This document shows, piece by piece, positions 1-10,715 of a DNA stretch of 64,000 bases. The notes below the pieces were generated by a model, which was not told the origin of the DNA, did no database searches, and saw only the letters and a program-made list of their open reading frames with translations. The position numbers and the translations under genes were made by a program. This DNA comes from Priapulus caudatus. Its lineage: Eukaryota; Priapulida; Priapulimorpha; Priapulimorphida; Priapulidae. Within the stretch, counting starts at the first letter, position 1. Each line of letters starts with the position of its first letter. Location: NCBI RefSeq assembly GCF_000485595.1, contig NW_014577920.1, forward strand, positions 67,236 through 131,235, given 5' to 3'.

Positions 1-716
1 CATAGGAAACAATAGTTTCTAATTTTCTGAAAAGTCGTTTGTCGTTACGCTGTCGGTCGTTGTCGCTGCAGTGTGTCTTGGCCTTACTCGTGTGAACAGC
101 ATTTTACCGGAGAACTTAGCACCACTAGTACGGTAACCAGCTAGGCCGTGTATACGTGTGAACGTCAGCTTTTGTCTTATATTAACATCCTGATATATAT
201 ATATATATATAATTATAAATCTGAAGGCTGGCTAGGCCATAATTATCTGTCATGGAGTAGAGTAATAGACTCTTCTCTCCTAACTTTCTGATATTATTGG
301 TATAGGTGGGCGGCTGAGTGATGTCACTTCCCCTTAGTAACCCTAGAAGTTTTTTTCTTCAGTCTTTTTTGGCACAGATTTGGTAGTAGTAAGCGAGAAT
401 AGCAGTTCAGTAAGCATATGATACTAAGTACTGCAAGAAACGACTCATTGAGCTGTTCGTTTCTTCAGACCTCACTTACACTCACTTTTCTTCATCGCTG
501 CGGGGTCTGTAGCCTTCGGTCGTGTGTGTTTGTGTGTGTGTTTTGGGTGTTAAAAAGTACATTATATTTTAGAAGCCTATCGCAGACACAGTAGCGCGGA
601 GGTAGCCAGCCAGCCGTAGCTGCCACAAACACCATATATGCACTTGGACATGCGGTGTTTACTGTAAATCCTGCAGCCGCATGTTGCTGGGCAAAGTATT
701 GTGTGAACACGGCGGC

Positions 717-1735
717 ATCAGGGTGCGAAATTAACCACGAGTTCTGGAAGTCAAATACGTCCCTGATTTACTTTCCGGACTCGCCTGATTTGACATATAT
801 GCAGGAGTTATATAGTATATAATATATATATATGTTGACTCCCTGAAAATTCTAGCATACTATCTAGTTTCGTTCGCGAGCACGGCTCGCGGAATTAACT
901 GTAGTTTGTTCAGCTAATGTCCAAAGAAGAATTTGGCAGACGTGCAACTGCATGAAAGTTTTAAAAATAAGCACAAGTTATTCATTGTTAAAAGGGGAGA
1001 GTTACTCTAGGATTCTAAAGATATTTGTAGCTAATTTAGCGTTATATACGCTATAATAGAAAAAGTTTCATGGTGTCAGATCACCATTAAAAATAGTATT
1101 TTTTTTTAATGTTTTAAGAACCTAGACGACACAGTTAAAACTAACCACTCACAATGCGCACGATCTGATAAAGTTGCGCAAACCACTTCCCAGCCCAAGG
1201 GCTACAGACTGAGGGGGTGTTTCTTATTTATTTATTTAAGAAGCAAAAGGCATTTGTAATATCTTTAGTAAACGACATATAGTTTCAGTTTATAATATGG
1301 ATAAATTTGGCCCTAAAATGAATTCGTTCAGTTAAATAGCATTTAGGTATAAATATAATGTGCACTTTTGTGATTAGCCCTCGGTCTGTAACGTGCAAAA
1401 TAAATTGTCAATACGCAAACTTTTTCGTTGGTGGCAGCACGGTCGCGAGCGGGTGTCATGGCGCCGTTCAAATTGTGTAGCGTTGATGTGTAATTAATTA
1501 TAACAATTAAATTAGGGTATCCTGGTAACAAATACGTGTGGGTATGAACCGATTTGTTATACAGTAAGTACAGATGTATGCAGTATAAATCCTAGAGGCT
1601 ACTGTTCTTTAATATCTTTAATTTTTAACCTCGCAGACTGCGGACTCCCTTGTTTTGCTGCGGACTCCCTTTTTTTGAGGGTAGGGAGTCCGTTTGGAAG
1701 TGTGTTCGAAAGTTAATTTCTACCTTGCGACGGGA
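717..1735. repeat. Older copy of the CAGGGTGCGAAATTAAC element, interrupted by about 600 bp
   Basis: Both ends match the compact element at 2943-3301 (start with GGGTGCGAAATTAAC, then the shared CTCCCTGA and GGAATTA blocks; end with GGACTCCC and TTAATTTCTACC). Relative to that copy there is an extra stretch at about 995-1605 with no recognisable content. No target duplication was found here. Confidence 0.55.
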
Positions 1736-2942
1736 TTGAGTGAACTATGGTTCGCCTGCCTGGCCATGATTCCCTTGTGGCCGTGACTGGGTTATCACAG
1801 CTACTGATGCATGTATATGAAGTGTTGTTTAAAAAAATTAAAGAGCATCAGCGAGTCACGTAGAACCTATCCTGTCTGCATAGGTTTAAGTTATCATATC
1901 AAGGTGGAGATGCTAGGGGCTTGCCACAGACGGTGGTATGTTTATGGAGAGCGTTTTTTAACAATAAAATTAAAGAGCACTTTGCATGGCCACGTAAAGC
2001 ATGCGGTAGTATTCGGTTAATGCTATCCCCCCGGGCGTGGAAGGGAGGTTACCGCAACGTAGCAGCACTAGTGTTAGGATTAGGTTTGGATTTTGGTCAG
2101 GGTTAGGGTTAGGGTTAGGGGTTTTGGATCATGATATCTGTCCCCACACCATAGATTAATTTTTGTGGATAGCAACACCTATATATATAGCGCTCCGAGA
2201 ATATATATATATTTAGTGTTATGTTTAGCATTGGAGGTGTTGCAGTTAGCCTTACTGGATGCTTTAATGATTTTGAAGTATACGTCAACTGTATCACGTG
2301 ACCCTCCCTCCACGCCATGTGAATCAAAGATGTGAATGCCACCATAAAACAGGAGTTTGAGGCCGCGTGATTTGTATCAACCAATGCGGCAGCACCCGCT
2401 AGTAAACCCTATGTTCCTTGATTGACCTAGGAATAAAAATCAGCTGCGCGGGATAACAACCCCGTAGTATTCTATAATCGCTAGGATGAATCGGCGGAGT
2501 TTCTCACGAAGTTTTTTTGAGTGAAAGTGAATATGAAGTAATGTGTAACTGCAAGTCTGTGACTCCGTGTGCATTGTAGAACTTAAATGTCAGATGCAGC
2601 GTTCGGCGCGTAAATAGGAAAGGAAGGGCAGAGGAGGCAAGTAGCCAAGTAGTGTAGTAGTGACAGCCAGCAACATGGCGACCCATGTCTGGACATAGAT
2701 CGCGCGCGCTGTGTGTGTGTGTGCGGTGGTGTGTGTCGTGCAGCCGTGGTGCGTTGGGTGGAGGAAATGGGAGCAGTGATTAGTTGGCCTTCGGCAGCAG
2801 TGGCGTACACATCCGTGGTACACACTGTACAGCATTCGCTATACACGTGGTCACTGGTGTGCTATTTACGTATCTGTAATGACACCCCGCATCACGAGGC
2901 TGCGCAAATTCGTCCATGCTACATTTGTAAATCGTGACACTA
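1736..2942. other. No gene seen; repeat-rich intronic DNA
   Basis: AT-rich sequence with the telomere-like motif at 2096-2121 and a short GT tract near 2711. No reading frame with recognisable similarity. It is matched by the second copy at about 32470-33735. Confidence 0.5.
2096..2121 (+). repeat. Short interstitial telomere-like repeat (TTAGGG)n
   Basis: Three to four consecutive TTAGGG-type units followed by GGTTTTGG. A degenerate lead-in (GTTAGGATTAGG) precedes it at about 2074. The same motif is present in the duplicate at about 32835-32860. Confidence 0.7.
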
Positions 2943-3301
2943 CAGGGTGCGAAATTAACGGGAGTCCCGGAGTCAATTACTCCCTGATTTACTGTCGGAC
3001 TCCTTGATTTGACATATACATGGCAGAGTCCGTGTGACTCCCTGAAAAATCTGCCATACTAACAGTAACTAGTTCGTTCCGGAGCACGGCCTCGCGGAAT
3101 TACTGTATTTTTTTTAGCTAATGGTCCAAATAAAATTTGGCAGTACGTGCAACAGCAGGAATCTTAAAAATAAGCAACATGCGTTATTGTTAATATCTTT
3201 AATTTTGAACCTCAGACTGCCGGACTCCCTATTTTTGAGGGTAGGCTCGGTACTACTAATAGGTTGGACTCCCTTGTTCAAAGAAGTCAATTTCTACCCT
3301 G
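2943..3301. mobile_element. Short non-autonomous DNA transposon (MITE-like), 359 bp
   Basis: It begins CAGGGTGCGAAATTAAC and ends with the near-inverse TCAATTTCTACCCTG. It is flanked on both sides by the direct repeat CACTA (2938-2942 and 3302-3306), consistent with a 5-bp target duplication. It has no coding capacity. A related, longer copy lies at 717-1735, and the duplicate block contains another version at about 33745-34150. The superfamily is not certain; the CAGGG ends suggest a hAT-like element. Confidence 0.6.
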
Positions 3302-3306
3302 CACTA

Positions 3307-5030
3307 TTCTGCCGCATAAATTGAAAATTTGCTTGTACGTAATTTTAGGGCTGGATGGTTTTTTGTTTACCCAATACAATTTTTTATTAAATTCTCAATT
3401 TGAAACCTATGTTAAACAACGTTTACTCGCATTCATTGTACTTGTAGTTGTATTGGTGAGAGATCAGAGAATAAATTAGGCGAATAAGAATTCGAGAATA
3501 ATGTTCATGCGGGAAACATGATTAACATTATGGAATTTTGCATTTTCTTTACCGTATCAGTTTTATAACTGTCATATCTGGGTATTGCTGCAGGCATTTT
3601 ACGTATGATCATGATTTGGATGGCTACTAAGTATTAAACTAACCATCTATTATACTACTGTACCAAGTCAAGGTGCACGCTGAATCATCCATACTGACGT
3701 CTCGGAGGTCAAATCCAATGCGGCCAATGACATTCAGCATCAAAAGTAATTACCCCTCTGAACGTCTTTGGACATTTCTAGAGTGCTCCATATTGATTTG
3801 CATTGAGAACGGACAAACAAACAGCCGTACATACACAAATATGTCTGTTAGATTGACAGTGCTCATGTACTGGCGGTTTGTCTGATAGTGATACACAATG
3901 CAGTACGTACACAGTATATCACAGTCGGCTAAAATGAACTTTTTTCGATAAGAAGTTAAATTATACGCCCTAGTACACAGCAGCTTGAAGTGTCAATGAC
4001 CACAACAGTCATTTTTTGCCTGACACTCTGCGCGAACTTATATGCGAGTGTTTGTGTGTAACACACCTCTCAAGTTCATTTCCTGCAGCCGCATCAGCCT
4101 GGAATCTATTTTTGCAGAACGCTTGCCAACATTTAAATGGCCAGCCTGCGCCGAATAACAAGCCTTGGTGTTGTTATCGCTTGCACGGCTCTATCACTGT
4201 TCACGCCACTTTGTCCTAACTGGGAGACGGGCCACGAAGACAGTTTTGTAAACACGGTTCTAATGAATCTGTTTGCCTGTGGTGACGGGCAGAGAATCAA
4301 ATAGAGCAGAACACGAACACAGAATAGTTAGCCTAGTGAAGGGCACGTTAACCGCGGTGGCCGACCTGTGAAGATGTTACTTAGGCCTGGTGTGGTCTAT
4401 TTGTCACTATGACGTACTTTGGAAGACTGTGCTGTAACATGTATCTATAAAGCGAAGTTTACTTAGTCGAATTTCCAGGGCAACAAAAAGTGGAGAAATT
4501 CCACGCGACTGGTTTAATTGTTAATCAGGCCTACGTTAATTTACACGAGAAAGGCTATGAATTTCACGTAAGTTCTATCACAAAATCGAAGCTTTTAAAG
4601 TATTATTTTGTTAAGTGCCTGATAAAGCCTGTTTTCGTGCATTCGTGCTAGCCAGGCCCTTTGCCAGCAGAGCATATAGAGGAACCCTGGATAAACCACT
4701 TTTGAAGTAGGTCAGCAGAAAAACAGGCAAGATATATATGTTGTGTGTGAGGAATACAAATCCATTTGCTGACTCATCATAATAATAATTAAGCACTTGA
4801 AACCAGCACGTTCCCTTTATGCAGGGGTGTATCTGCCGCAACGTAGCGTGAAAAGCTATTTAAGCTATAAGAAGCTATTGCGGCTACAAGCTAAAGTGTC
4901 TTCGGGTGCCAGTGGTTATCAAACAGGTTTGTTCAATGACAGTGTTAGGGGTGTGTCAGAACTGATGGTGAAATTTAGTGTGCACAATCGGCTAGTCACA
5001 TTTTCTGTTCAATCTAAAATGTTCATTTAT
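3307..5030. other. No gene recognised
   Basis: AT-rich intron-like sequence. A short open stretch at 4016-4219 has no convincing similarity. The segment is represented a second time at about 34150-35950. Confidence 0.4.
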
Positions 5031-5037
5031 CTATCTA

Positions 5038-5070
<33 letters not shown>

Positions 5071-5128
5071 GTCTGTCTGTTGTCTGTCTGTCTGATCTGT
5101 TCTGCCTGCTGCCTGCCTGCCTGCCTGC

Positions 5129-5160
<32 letters not shown>

Positions 5161-5262
5161 ATCTGTCTGTCTATCTATCTATATCTTTATCTACATCTAT
5201 ATATTTATATCTATATCTATATATAGAGCTATATATCTATATCTATATATAGAGCTATATAT
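5030..5262. repeat. CTGT/CTAT tetranucleotide microsatellite
   Basis: Long run of CTGT units with interspersed CTGC, followed by CTAT and TATATC units. It lies about 50 bp upstream of the eEF2K linker exon splice acceptor. The duplicate copy is at about 35965-36190 with different unit counts. Confidence 0.9.
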
Positions 5263-5311
5263 CTTTATCTCTATGACCATCTTGTAATGTTCCCCACTCG
5301 ATCTCTTCCAG

Positions 5312-5993
5312 ATTTGTGACACGCCACATCCAACGTTAGGGTGAATTGCGACAAGACTCCTCGTCGAGGACACCATCGTCACGTCTATACTGCGCGTGTG
5401 CGCACACCAGTGCAGCAGCAGCAGTACCAGCGACCATGTCCGACTCGGAGTTCTCCTCGGACGGCGATGTCGACCTCTTCCTGAGTCCCATCGACGACGA
5501 GGCGTTCGCCGATTGGTCGGACTCGTCAGACGACGACGACGGTGACGTCGTCGCGCCGATGCCGTCTCTGCGGGAAGCCGTCGTCCGGAAAGCCTCGGAC
5601 GTCGCGGGACGGAAGATGTCGGACGGTGTGATGCCGCCGAAGAAGAAGGCCAGCGTGAGCTTCTATGTGCCGCGAAAGAAGGAGGAGGAGGAGGAGGAGG
5701 AGGAGGACGAGGGAGAGGGCGGTGACATCTTTGGTGGAGGCTACCAGAGGAGGGAGTCTCTTGGGGGAGACTTCCAGAGGAGGGAGTCTCTTGGGGAAGA
5801 CTTCCAGAGGAGGGAATCTGTGGGAGGAGGCTGCCAGCGGAGGGGGTCGGCGCCGGGGCTGAGCGTGGGCGGGCTGCGGACGTCGCCGCCGCGTCGGCTC
5901 AGCGTCATCGTGCAGCCGGAGCGCAATCGTCGGGCGAGCATCGCGCTACGTCCCAGCATTGCCGTCAACACGCCGCGCCTCCGCTGGATCCAG
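5312..5993 (+). CDS. EEF2K: eEF2 kinase, regulatory linker exon (internal)
   Basis: Exon-like stretch between an acceptor (CTCTTCCAG, ends 5311) and a donor (CAG/GTGGGTG). The main open frame encodes an acidic serine-rich segment, a Glu run, and three to four tandem repeats of about nine residues containing RRESLG-type sites (about 5745-5840). Basophilic-kinase-like RRxS motifs are abundant, fitting the phosphorylated linker between the kinase and Sel1 domains of eEF2K. The donor joins in phase to the exon at 6676. In the first 120 bases the frame breaks (TGA near 5341, then a shift before the ATG at 5432). The second copy at 36274-37009 is open through that part but breaks elsewhere, so indel errors are likely and the ATG at 5432 is probably not a true start. 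The assignment rests mainly on what it splices to. Confidence 0.6.
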
Positions 5994-6254
5994 GTGGGTG
6001 CACACCGCCTCTCGAGCGCGCGCGCCAGGAAAAAAATTTATTTTTTGGTGGCTACTTTTCAAGCTCGCGTGCATGAAAATAGCACTATAAAATTTGGTTT
6101 GCATTGTACTCTATGCAAATTTACAGGGGCTTCTTTTGGCATTTCCGGGGCTCTTTCTGGCATTTTGGGGCCTAAATCGCCCTGAGCCCCCGTGTATTTT
6201 TTTCACTGGCGCGCGCGCATTTGAGTTTACATCTTCTTGGCTCCGATTGTGAAG

Positions 6255-6410
6255 CGTGGGTGGGTGGCAAAAGAGTGGGTGAGTGGGGAGAGTGTGGGTG
6301 GGTAGGGGAGCGTGAGCGTGGGTGAGTGGGGAGGGCACTGAGAGCGTGGGTGGATGGGGAGAGCGTGAGCGTGGGTGAGTGGGGAGGGCACTGAGAGCGT
6401 GGACCATGTA
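6255..6410. repeat. Minisatellite, unit about 53 bp
   Basis: Direct repeats of GAGCGTGAGCGTGGGTGAGT followed by GGGGAGGGCACTGAGAGC-type sequence. It lies in the intron after the linker exon. The same array, longer and with an assembly gap, follows the duplicate linker exon at 37280-37500. Confidence 0.8.
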
Positions 6411-6498
6411 CATGGAAATGAGATGTGAGAAGTTTTATAGTGACAGGCAGTAACATGATGTAATGTATGTATGACCAGGAGAGATTTAGTACACCGAA

Positions 6499-6535
6499 GG
6501 AGAGAGAGAGAGAGAGAGAGAGCGAGAGCGAAGAG

Positions 6536-6572
<37 letters not shown>
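6499..6572. repeat. (GA)n microsatellite
   Basis: Nearly pure GA dinucleotides interrupted by GCGA and GAAGAGCGA. Confidence 0.9.
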
Positions 6573-6574
<2 letters not shown>

Positions 6575-6675
6575 GAAAGAGTGAACCAAACCAGAAAGGA
6601 GAATATGACCATATACCATATATACTGTATATATACACATACCATTCGCACATCTCACCTACCCGTTGCTCGCAG

Positions 6676-6867
6676 GTTCATCTGGACCTGGCCAAGTATC
6701 ATGAGATGGGCCGCTTCAAGGAGCAGGATGGCGCCGAATGCGACATGGACGCGGCCATGTTCCACCTCAAGCAGGCCGTCAACTGCGAAGTGCTGGAAGC
6801 GATACAGATCATGGCTAAGCTCTACCTGAACATGCCTACGGACATTTTCTCCTCCGTACAGATCCCG
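6676..6867 (+). CDS. EEF2K: eEF2 kinase, first Sel1-like repeat exon
   Basis: A 192-bp exon bounded by CTCGCAG and G/GTAAGC. It starts VHLDLAKYHEMGRF, followed by about 50 residues of alpha-helical Sel1-type sequence (AMFHLKQAVNCEVLEAIQ). This matches the segment directly after the regulatory linker of animal eEF2 kinases, where Sel1-like helices help dock the substrate eEF2. It joins the exon ending at 5993 in phase, and the next Sel1 exon follows at 7133. Protein order would place it AFTER the kinase exons, which instead lie downstream at 8204-8751. Confidence 0.9.
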
Positions 6868-7132
6868 GTAAGCATCCCAGCGCATCTCGCGCGAGCGTCC
6901 CTCGGACTAACGAGCGGTGTCATGGACGGTCGGGCGCGCACGCTCGCGTCGAGTTCTGGCGTTTGCGTGTCGCGAAACGTTGCGCGAAGCCGCAAGCGGT
7001 TGGATCCGCGGTGAAGAATTTTTGCGGAGGTAGGCATGCTGCTCGTGCAAGACGGAGATTATGCGTACGTATATCGTGGGCCTCTGTGTGATGTGGCATT
7101 TAATATGTCAATTTCATCGATTTGTGTTGCAG

Positions 7133-7257
7133 GAGGATGAGGAAAACATTGACATCGGTGTCGGTTATATGCACAACGCGGCTGATGCAGGAGACAGACA
7201 GGCCATGATTCACCTAGCTAAAGCTTATGACACGGGTGTCAATCTTGGATCTCAAAG
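7133..7257 (+). CDS. EEF2K: eEF2 kinase, second Sel1-like repeat exon
   Basis: Exon of 125 bp between GTGTTGCAG and CAAAG/GTTTGT. It encodes GVGYMHNAADAGDRQAMIHL and AKAYDTGVNL, the highly conserved Sel1-like segment of eEF2 kinase. Its 3' phase (AG at the end) fits the exon beginning at 23612, 16 kb away. A noisy copy of this exon, with frameshifts, is at about 22557-22686, just upstream of that partner. The intervening 15 kb contains kinase exons that belong earlier in the protein. Confidence 0.92.
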
Positions 7258-7674
7258 GTTTGTATATACAGTCGACTTAAAACAAGGTTCTGCTATGCAC
7301 TGCCACACTAATGGTGTATTATAGGCAAGGCAGTCACACCCCCCCCCAGTTTGTTTTTGGTATTGAATGTACGTGGCAGTAACAACTGGTCATCCTGGAT
7401 GAATAGTGGGGAGATCTTAGGATGCGTAAAGTCTTAGGATGTGTTCCTTGTAGCAGAAACTGTAATTACAACCTTTTCCAGTTTACGTCCAACGTTTTGA
7501 GCTGGAGCTATGATATCCTTTGCTGCCCAACTGATTTGGCATGCTCCCGTGTCACATTTTGTCTCTTGTTAAGCAAATTAAACCTCCAGCTTATACGACC
7601 GCCCGACTCATTACTGATAGTAAAACAAACAACGACAGTCATATAGTGCTGCCCCCAGACTCCTGTTCGAATAT

Positions 7675-7780
7675 CTCAATACTGATGTCACTGCCTGTCT
7701 AGAAGCAGCACTGATTCGAAGCTATTGTTCAAATGTATCAATACTGTGATCACTGCCTGTCTAGAAGCAGCACTGATTCG
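7675..7780. repeat. Two units of a 62-bp tandem repeat
   Basis: Two copies of the unit containing CACTGCCTGTCTAGAAGCAG followed by CACTGATTCGAAGC. The same unit is expanded at 23210-23606. The second unit here runs directly into the GA tract at 7781, a plausible assembly joint. Confidence 0.8.
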
Positions 7781-8121
7781 AAAAGAAAGAGCGAGAGCGG
7801 GAGAGAGAGAGATAGATGGAGAGAGAGAGGAGATAGAGAGAGAGAAAGAAAGATGGAGAGAGAGAGGAGATAGAGAGAGAAAGAGAGAGGGAGGGAGAGA
7901 GAGAGGAGATAGAGAAAGAGAGGGAGGGAGAGAGGTAGTACGAAAGATAAAAAGAGCGAGAGCGGGAGAGAGAGAGAGAAAGATGGAGAGAGAGAGAGAG
8001 AAAGATGGCGAGAGAGGGGAGATAGAGAGAGAGAGGAGAGAGAAAGAAAGAAAGAGAGATAGGAGAGAGAAAGAAAGAAAGAGAGATAGGAGAGAGAAAG
8101 AAAGAAAGAGAGAGAGAGAAA
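7781..8121. repeat. Long imperfect (GA)n purine tract
   Basis: About 340 bp of almost pure purine on the + strand (GAGA, GAAA, GGGA, with rare T and C). Apparent open frames across it on both strands are low-complexity artefacts. Confidence 0.95.
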
Positions 8122-8203
8122 CATGTTAAAATCTCTCCTGCACAAGCCCTGTGAAAATGTGAATAATTGTCATTGTGATGCTGTATCTATTAACTGTTTG
8201 CAG

Positions 8204-8343
8204 GCGTTCAGTCACTTCACTTTTGAGAGATCTGGCCATGAGGTGATTGTTGTTGACATCCAGGGTGTTGGGGATCTCTGGACTGATCCTCAGGTACATA
8301 CCTCAGGTGGTTTGGAATATGGAGATGGAAATCTGGGAACCAG
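8204..8343 (+). CDS. EEF2K: eEF2 kinase, alpha-kinase domain exon (C-lobe)
   Basis: A 140-bp exon between GTTTGCAG and ACCAG/GTTTGT. It encodes AFSHFTFERSGHEVIVVDIQ, then GVGDLWTDPQVHT and a glycine-rich GDGNLG. This is the atypical alpha-kinase catalytic and metal-binding region (VVDIQGVGDLYTDPQ in relatives); the Asp and Gln residues of the metal site are retained. eEF2K phosphorylates elongation factor 2 under Ca2+/calmodulin control and slows translation elongation. Upstream exons with the calmodulin-binding segment and the N-lobe lysine were not found in the window. Confidence 0.95.
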
Positions 8344-8630
8344 GTTTGTAAAATTCAGCATTCCACGTGCATTTTTTTAATTCCTTGTTTCATAAGAGGT
8401 AAAGTTGGAGCTAGGGGTAAGCAGTAGCATAGCTCGTTTCGTTGCCATAAACGACGTAACCTCACATTGCAACAACTAGCGACCGTTGATTCAAACTGAC
8501 TCTGAATCTATTCTGCGCTTTATTTTACATTATGAATTTCATGACCCATCTTGCATAGCAACCTTTACTATATTTTTATACATTTATATTTTACCTCAAT
8601 GATGAAATTCACGTATTTTTTCATCGTCAG

Positions 8631-8751
8631 GGGGATGGCATTATTCTTTCACTCCCACGTGTGTAACCAGATATGCGCTAGACTGAGGCTAACTCCGTTT
8701 GATCTCGTTCCGTCGGAGAAGAAACATCACGAGGAGCTTATCAAGTCACAG
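8631..8751 (+). CDS. EEF2K: eEF2 kinase, end of alpha-kinase domain
   Basis: Exon of 121 bp between ATCGTCAG and CACAG/GTTCGT. It continues the previous exon in phase (AG+G) with GMALFFHSHVCNQICARLRL and TPFDLVPSEKK, the conserved zinc-site helix (His and Cys residues present) and the PFDL motif that close the alpha-kinase fold. It ends with KSQ at the start of the regulatory linker. Confidence 0.94.
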
Positions 8752-9399
8752 GTTCGTATCATCTGTAATGTGATTACCATCACAATACTATCTGTTGTTG
8801 TGTAGCATATTCTATACATGTATGTGTGTGCATTTTTGGAAATAAAATACATTATTAAAAAAAGAAAAGAAAAAAAAGACAGGTGCTTGCAGCTGTTGTG
8901 TCGAATATATGGTACGTAGTCAGTAGACGTAACAGTTGAGTAAGCAGTGGCAAGTACGGTTTTATTATAGACTGATGAACAGCACAGTCAAAACAGTGTG
9001 CGCGTACTCGTTAGAGTATGCTGACGTCTCTCCCGTTGTCACCAATTAAAACCCCTCCTTTTTAAATCGTTTGCATCATCCTCGCGACCTGTTTAACTGA
9101 TTTATGGCGCGGGTCGTGGATATAACGACCGGTCGTGACTAACGTAAAAAGGAACGCCGATCACCGGCGACGCTGCCCGCTTAATGATGGCCGTTTGATA
9201 AACCGCGTCGCATTCTTCTTGAAGTTAATGTGTTCGTGCCATTCTGAAATGCATTCTGTCCACGTTGAATTATGTGTGCTCTAAAGTATGCAGCTAATGT
9301 CTTCTGGGTCCCTCGCTGGCCGTCCCTGGACATTTGCCTGATTAATGTGCCAAATTCCCCATGTCTCTATCTTAAAGCTAAAACACCGTACTACACAGC
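8752..9399. other. Intronic sequence, nothing recognised
   Basis: It contains an AATAAA-like A-rich stretch near 8840-8878. There is no conserved frame. Open stretches on the + strand near 9272-9466 show no coding character. Confidence 0.4.
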
Positions 9400-9720
9400 C
9401 GCATTTCATTCAATAATTGTTGTGCCCGATTTTACGCGCCCCGATTTAACGCGAATTCGGATATGATGCGATGAGTCATTGGACCTTTTTTCTGCTCTTT
9501 CCGGAACTGGAAAGTTTTTTTGTGAATTAAGCCGGCCTTAGTTCGAAGCGATGATCACCTATAGATCGCGCAACTAAATGAGTTTACATGACTTGTTGCT
9601 ATGGGGGGTCAGTTTATACGCTGGTTTTCTTGAACCTCGATTTAGCGCGACCCTGCTTTTTTCACGATGACATTTTATGGATCCCAACCGCAACGATCGT
9701 GTTATAACGGGGCCACACTG
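9400..9720. mobile_element. Remnant of a pogo/Tigger-like Tc1-mariner element (one end only)
   Basis: The right end reads, on the minus strand, CAGTGTGGCCCCGTTATAAC, the style of Tigger/pogo termini, and is followed by TA (9721-9722). Inside are scattered GATTTAACGCG and CCTCGATTTAGCGCG blocks typical of these ends. The left terminus was not found, so the copy is truncated or diverged. Confidence 0.45.
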
Positions 9721-10330
9721 TATTTCTATACCTATTGACGAGTGAAATTCTTGCTCAAAGTTTTCCAAGGGCTCGTGATGATTCATGCGAAGGATGCCGA
9801 GTGTCGGGCCGATGTCGGCCGATTGATTTTATTGAGAGGCGAGTGAATATGGACTACATTCCGCCTAATTACCTGCTAGCCATCCCATTTCATAGCCATC
9901 ATCATGTTTTGCGCGATGCTGCTGTGTAGCTTCGGTTACACGATGAAACGTCGCTCCCTACATTCCAACTTTTCGGCGGGAACTTTTCCTTCCCGCACGA
10001 TCGCAGCCTCCGTCACGTTTCCCCTCTCGCGCAGGCATGAGAGTTGTCCGCTAATTAGCGGAATTCCGTTTTTTTAATTCTAAAATCCGCCGATTTTGAA
10101 ATGGATTCCGCTTTTCGGACCCGCGATAATATTGTGTCCATTTCTACGTACCGTGTTGTCGAACATTATGAGTGTTCTGATCGGCTGTTGTGGCAGATAT
10201 ATACTGTACAGATTTGTACCAGAACCCGTGCCGCGGGCGTCTGGGCAGCCCCCCCTTGTACACCCGCCTGAAATATCTTCAGCTAATTTCTCTGTTACTC
10301 ACTCTCATGCCCGCTCGCGTCGTCTTCCAG

Positions 10331-10586
10331 AAATCGTCGCAGACGTGTCTGAAGGGAAACTTCGACAGCTGCATCGGCACTTCGACGTTCGGCTTCGGCG
10401 CGCGGCGTCAGCGCTACACGTCGTTCCCGCCGCTGCGCTTTAGCGAGTGCGACGATGAGGACGATGACGAGGGCATTGGCACGTCCGTGAGTTCCGACAG
10501 CGTGCTGGACACCCCAACGTCGCCGCCGCCGCAGCCGCCGCGCTCCGGCATGCCCGAACCGCGGAGGAGGAAGAGAGGACTCTCGG
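10331..10586 (+). CDS. EEF2K: eEF2 kinase, proximal regulatory linker exon
   Basis: Open exon-like stretch from acceptor CGTCTTCCAG to a donor at G/GTATGTG. It begins KSSQTCLKGNFDSCIG, has an acidic run (CDDEDDDEG), a Ser/Thr-Pro segment (VLDTPTSPPP) and a basic end (RRRKRG). Its position after the kinase domain, its composition, and the pattern of aromatic and proline residues (RYTSFPPLRFSE) fit the disordered, multiply phosphorylated linker of eEF2K. Similarity to vertebrate sequences is weak, so the identity leans on position. The donor lies inside a minisatellite that repeats it (10575-10715). By protein order the next exon should be the one at 5312. Confidence 0.7.
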
Positions 10587-10715
10587 GTATGTGGGGGGGG
10601 GGAGCAGAGGGAACTCTGATGTATGTGGGCGGAGGGGCAGAGGGGACTCTGAGGTATGTGGTAGGGGGGGCAGAGGAAACTCTCGGGTATGTGGGGGGAG
10701 GGGGCAGAGGCACAG
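10575..10715. repeat. Minisatellite of about 33 bp covering the linker exon splice donor
   Basis: Four consecutive units of the form ACTCTCGGGTATGTGGG, then a G-rich tail ending GCAGAGG. The first unit contains the exon's donor (CTCGG/GTATG). Later units keep GTATGTG, so each copy offers a donor-like site. Confidence 0.8.

Larger units (their letters stand above)
1..6420. repeat. Block A: first copy of a 6.4 kb segment repeated at 30.73 kb
   Basis: The whole stretch recurs, in the same order and orientation, at about 30731-37330. The two copies share the same short repeats, telomere-like motif, tetranucleotide tract, eEF2K linker exon and downstream minisatellite. Differences are dominated by single-base insertions and deletions scattered everywhere, which looks like sequencing noise more than evolutionary divergence. 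The copy begins at the first base of the window, so it may extend further left. Confidence 0.85.

Noticed and set aside
4797..5252. 151-codon frame with CLSVCLSV repeats
   Set aside because: Translation of the CTGT/CTAT microsatellite; it overlaps the eEF2K intron.
6172..6658. Overlapping minus-strand Ser/Pro/His-rich frames
   Set aside because: Produced by the 53-bp minisatellite and the GA tract.
7725..8145. Arg/Glu-rich and Ser/Leu-rich frames across the GA tract
   Set aside because: Low-complexity translation of a (GA)n microsatellite on both strands; no coding signal.
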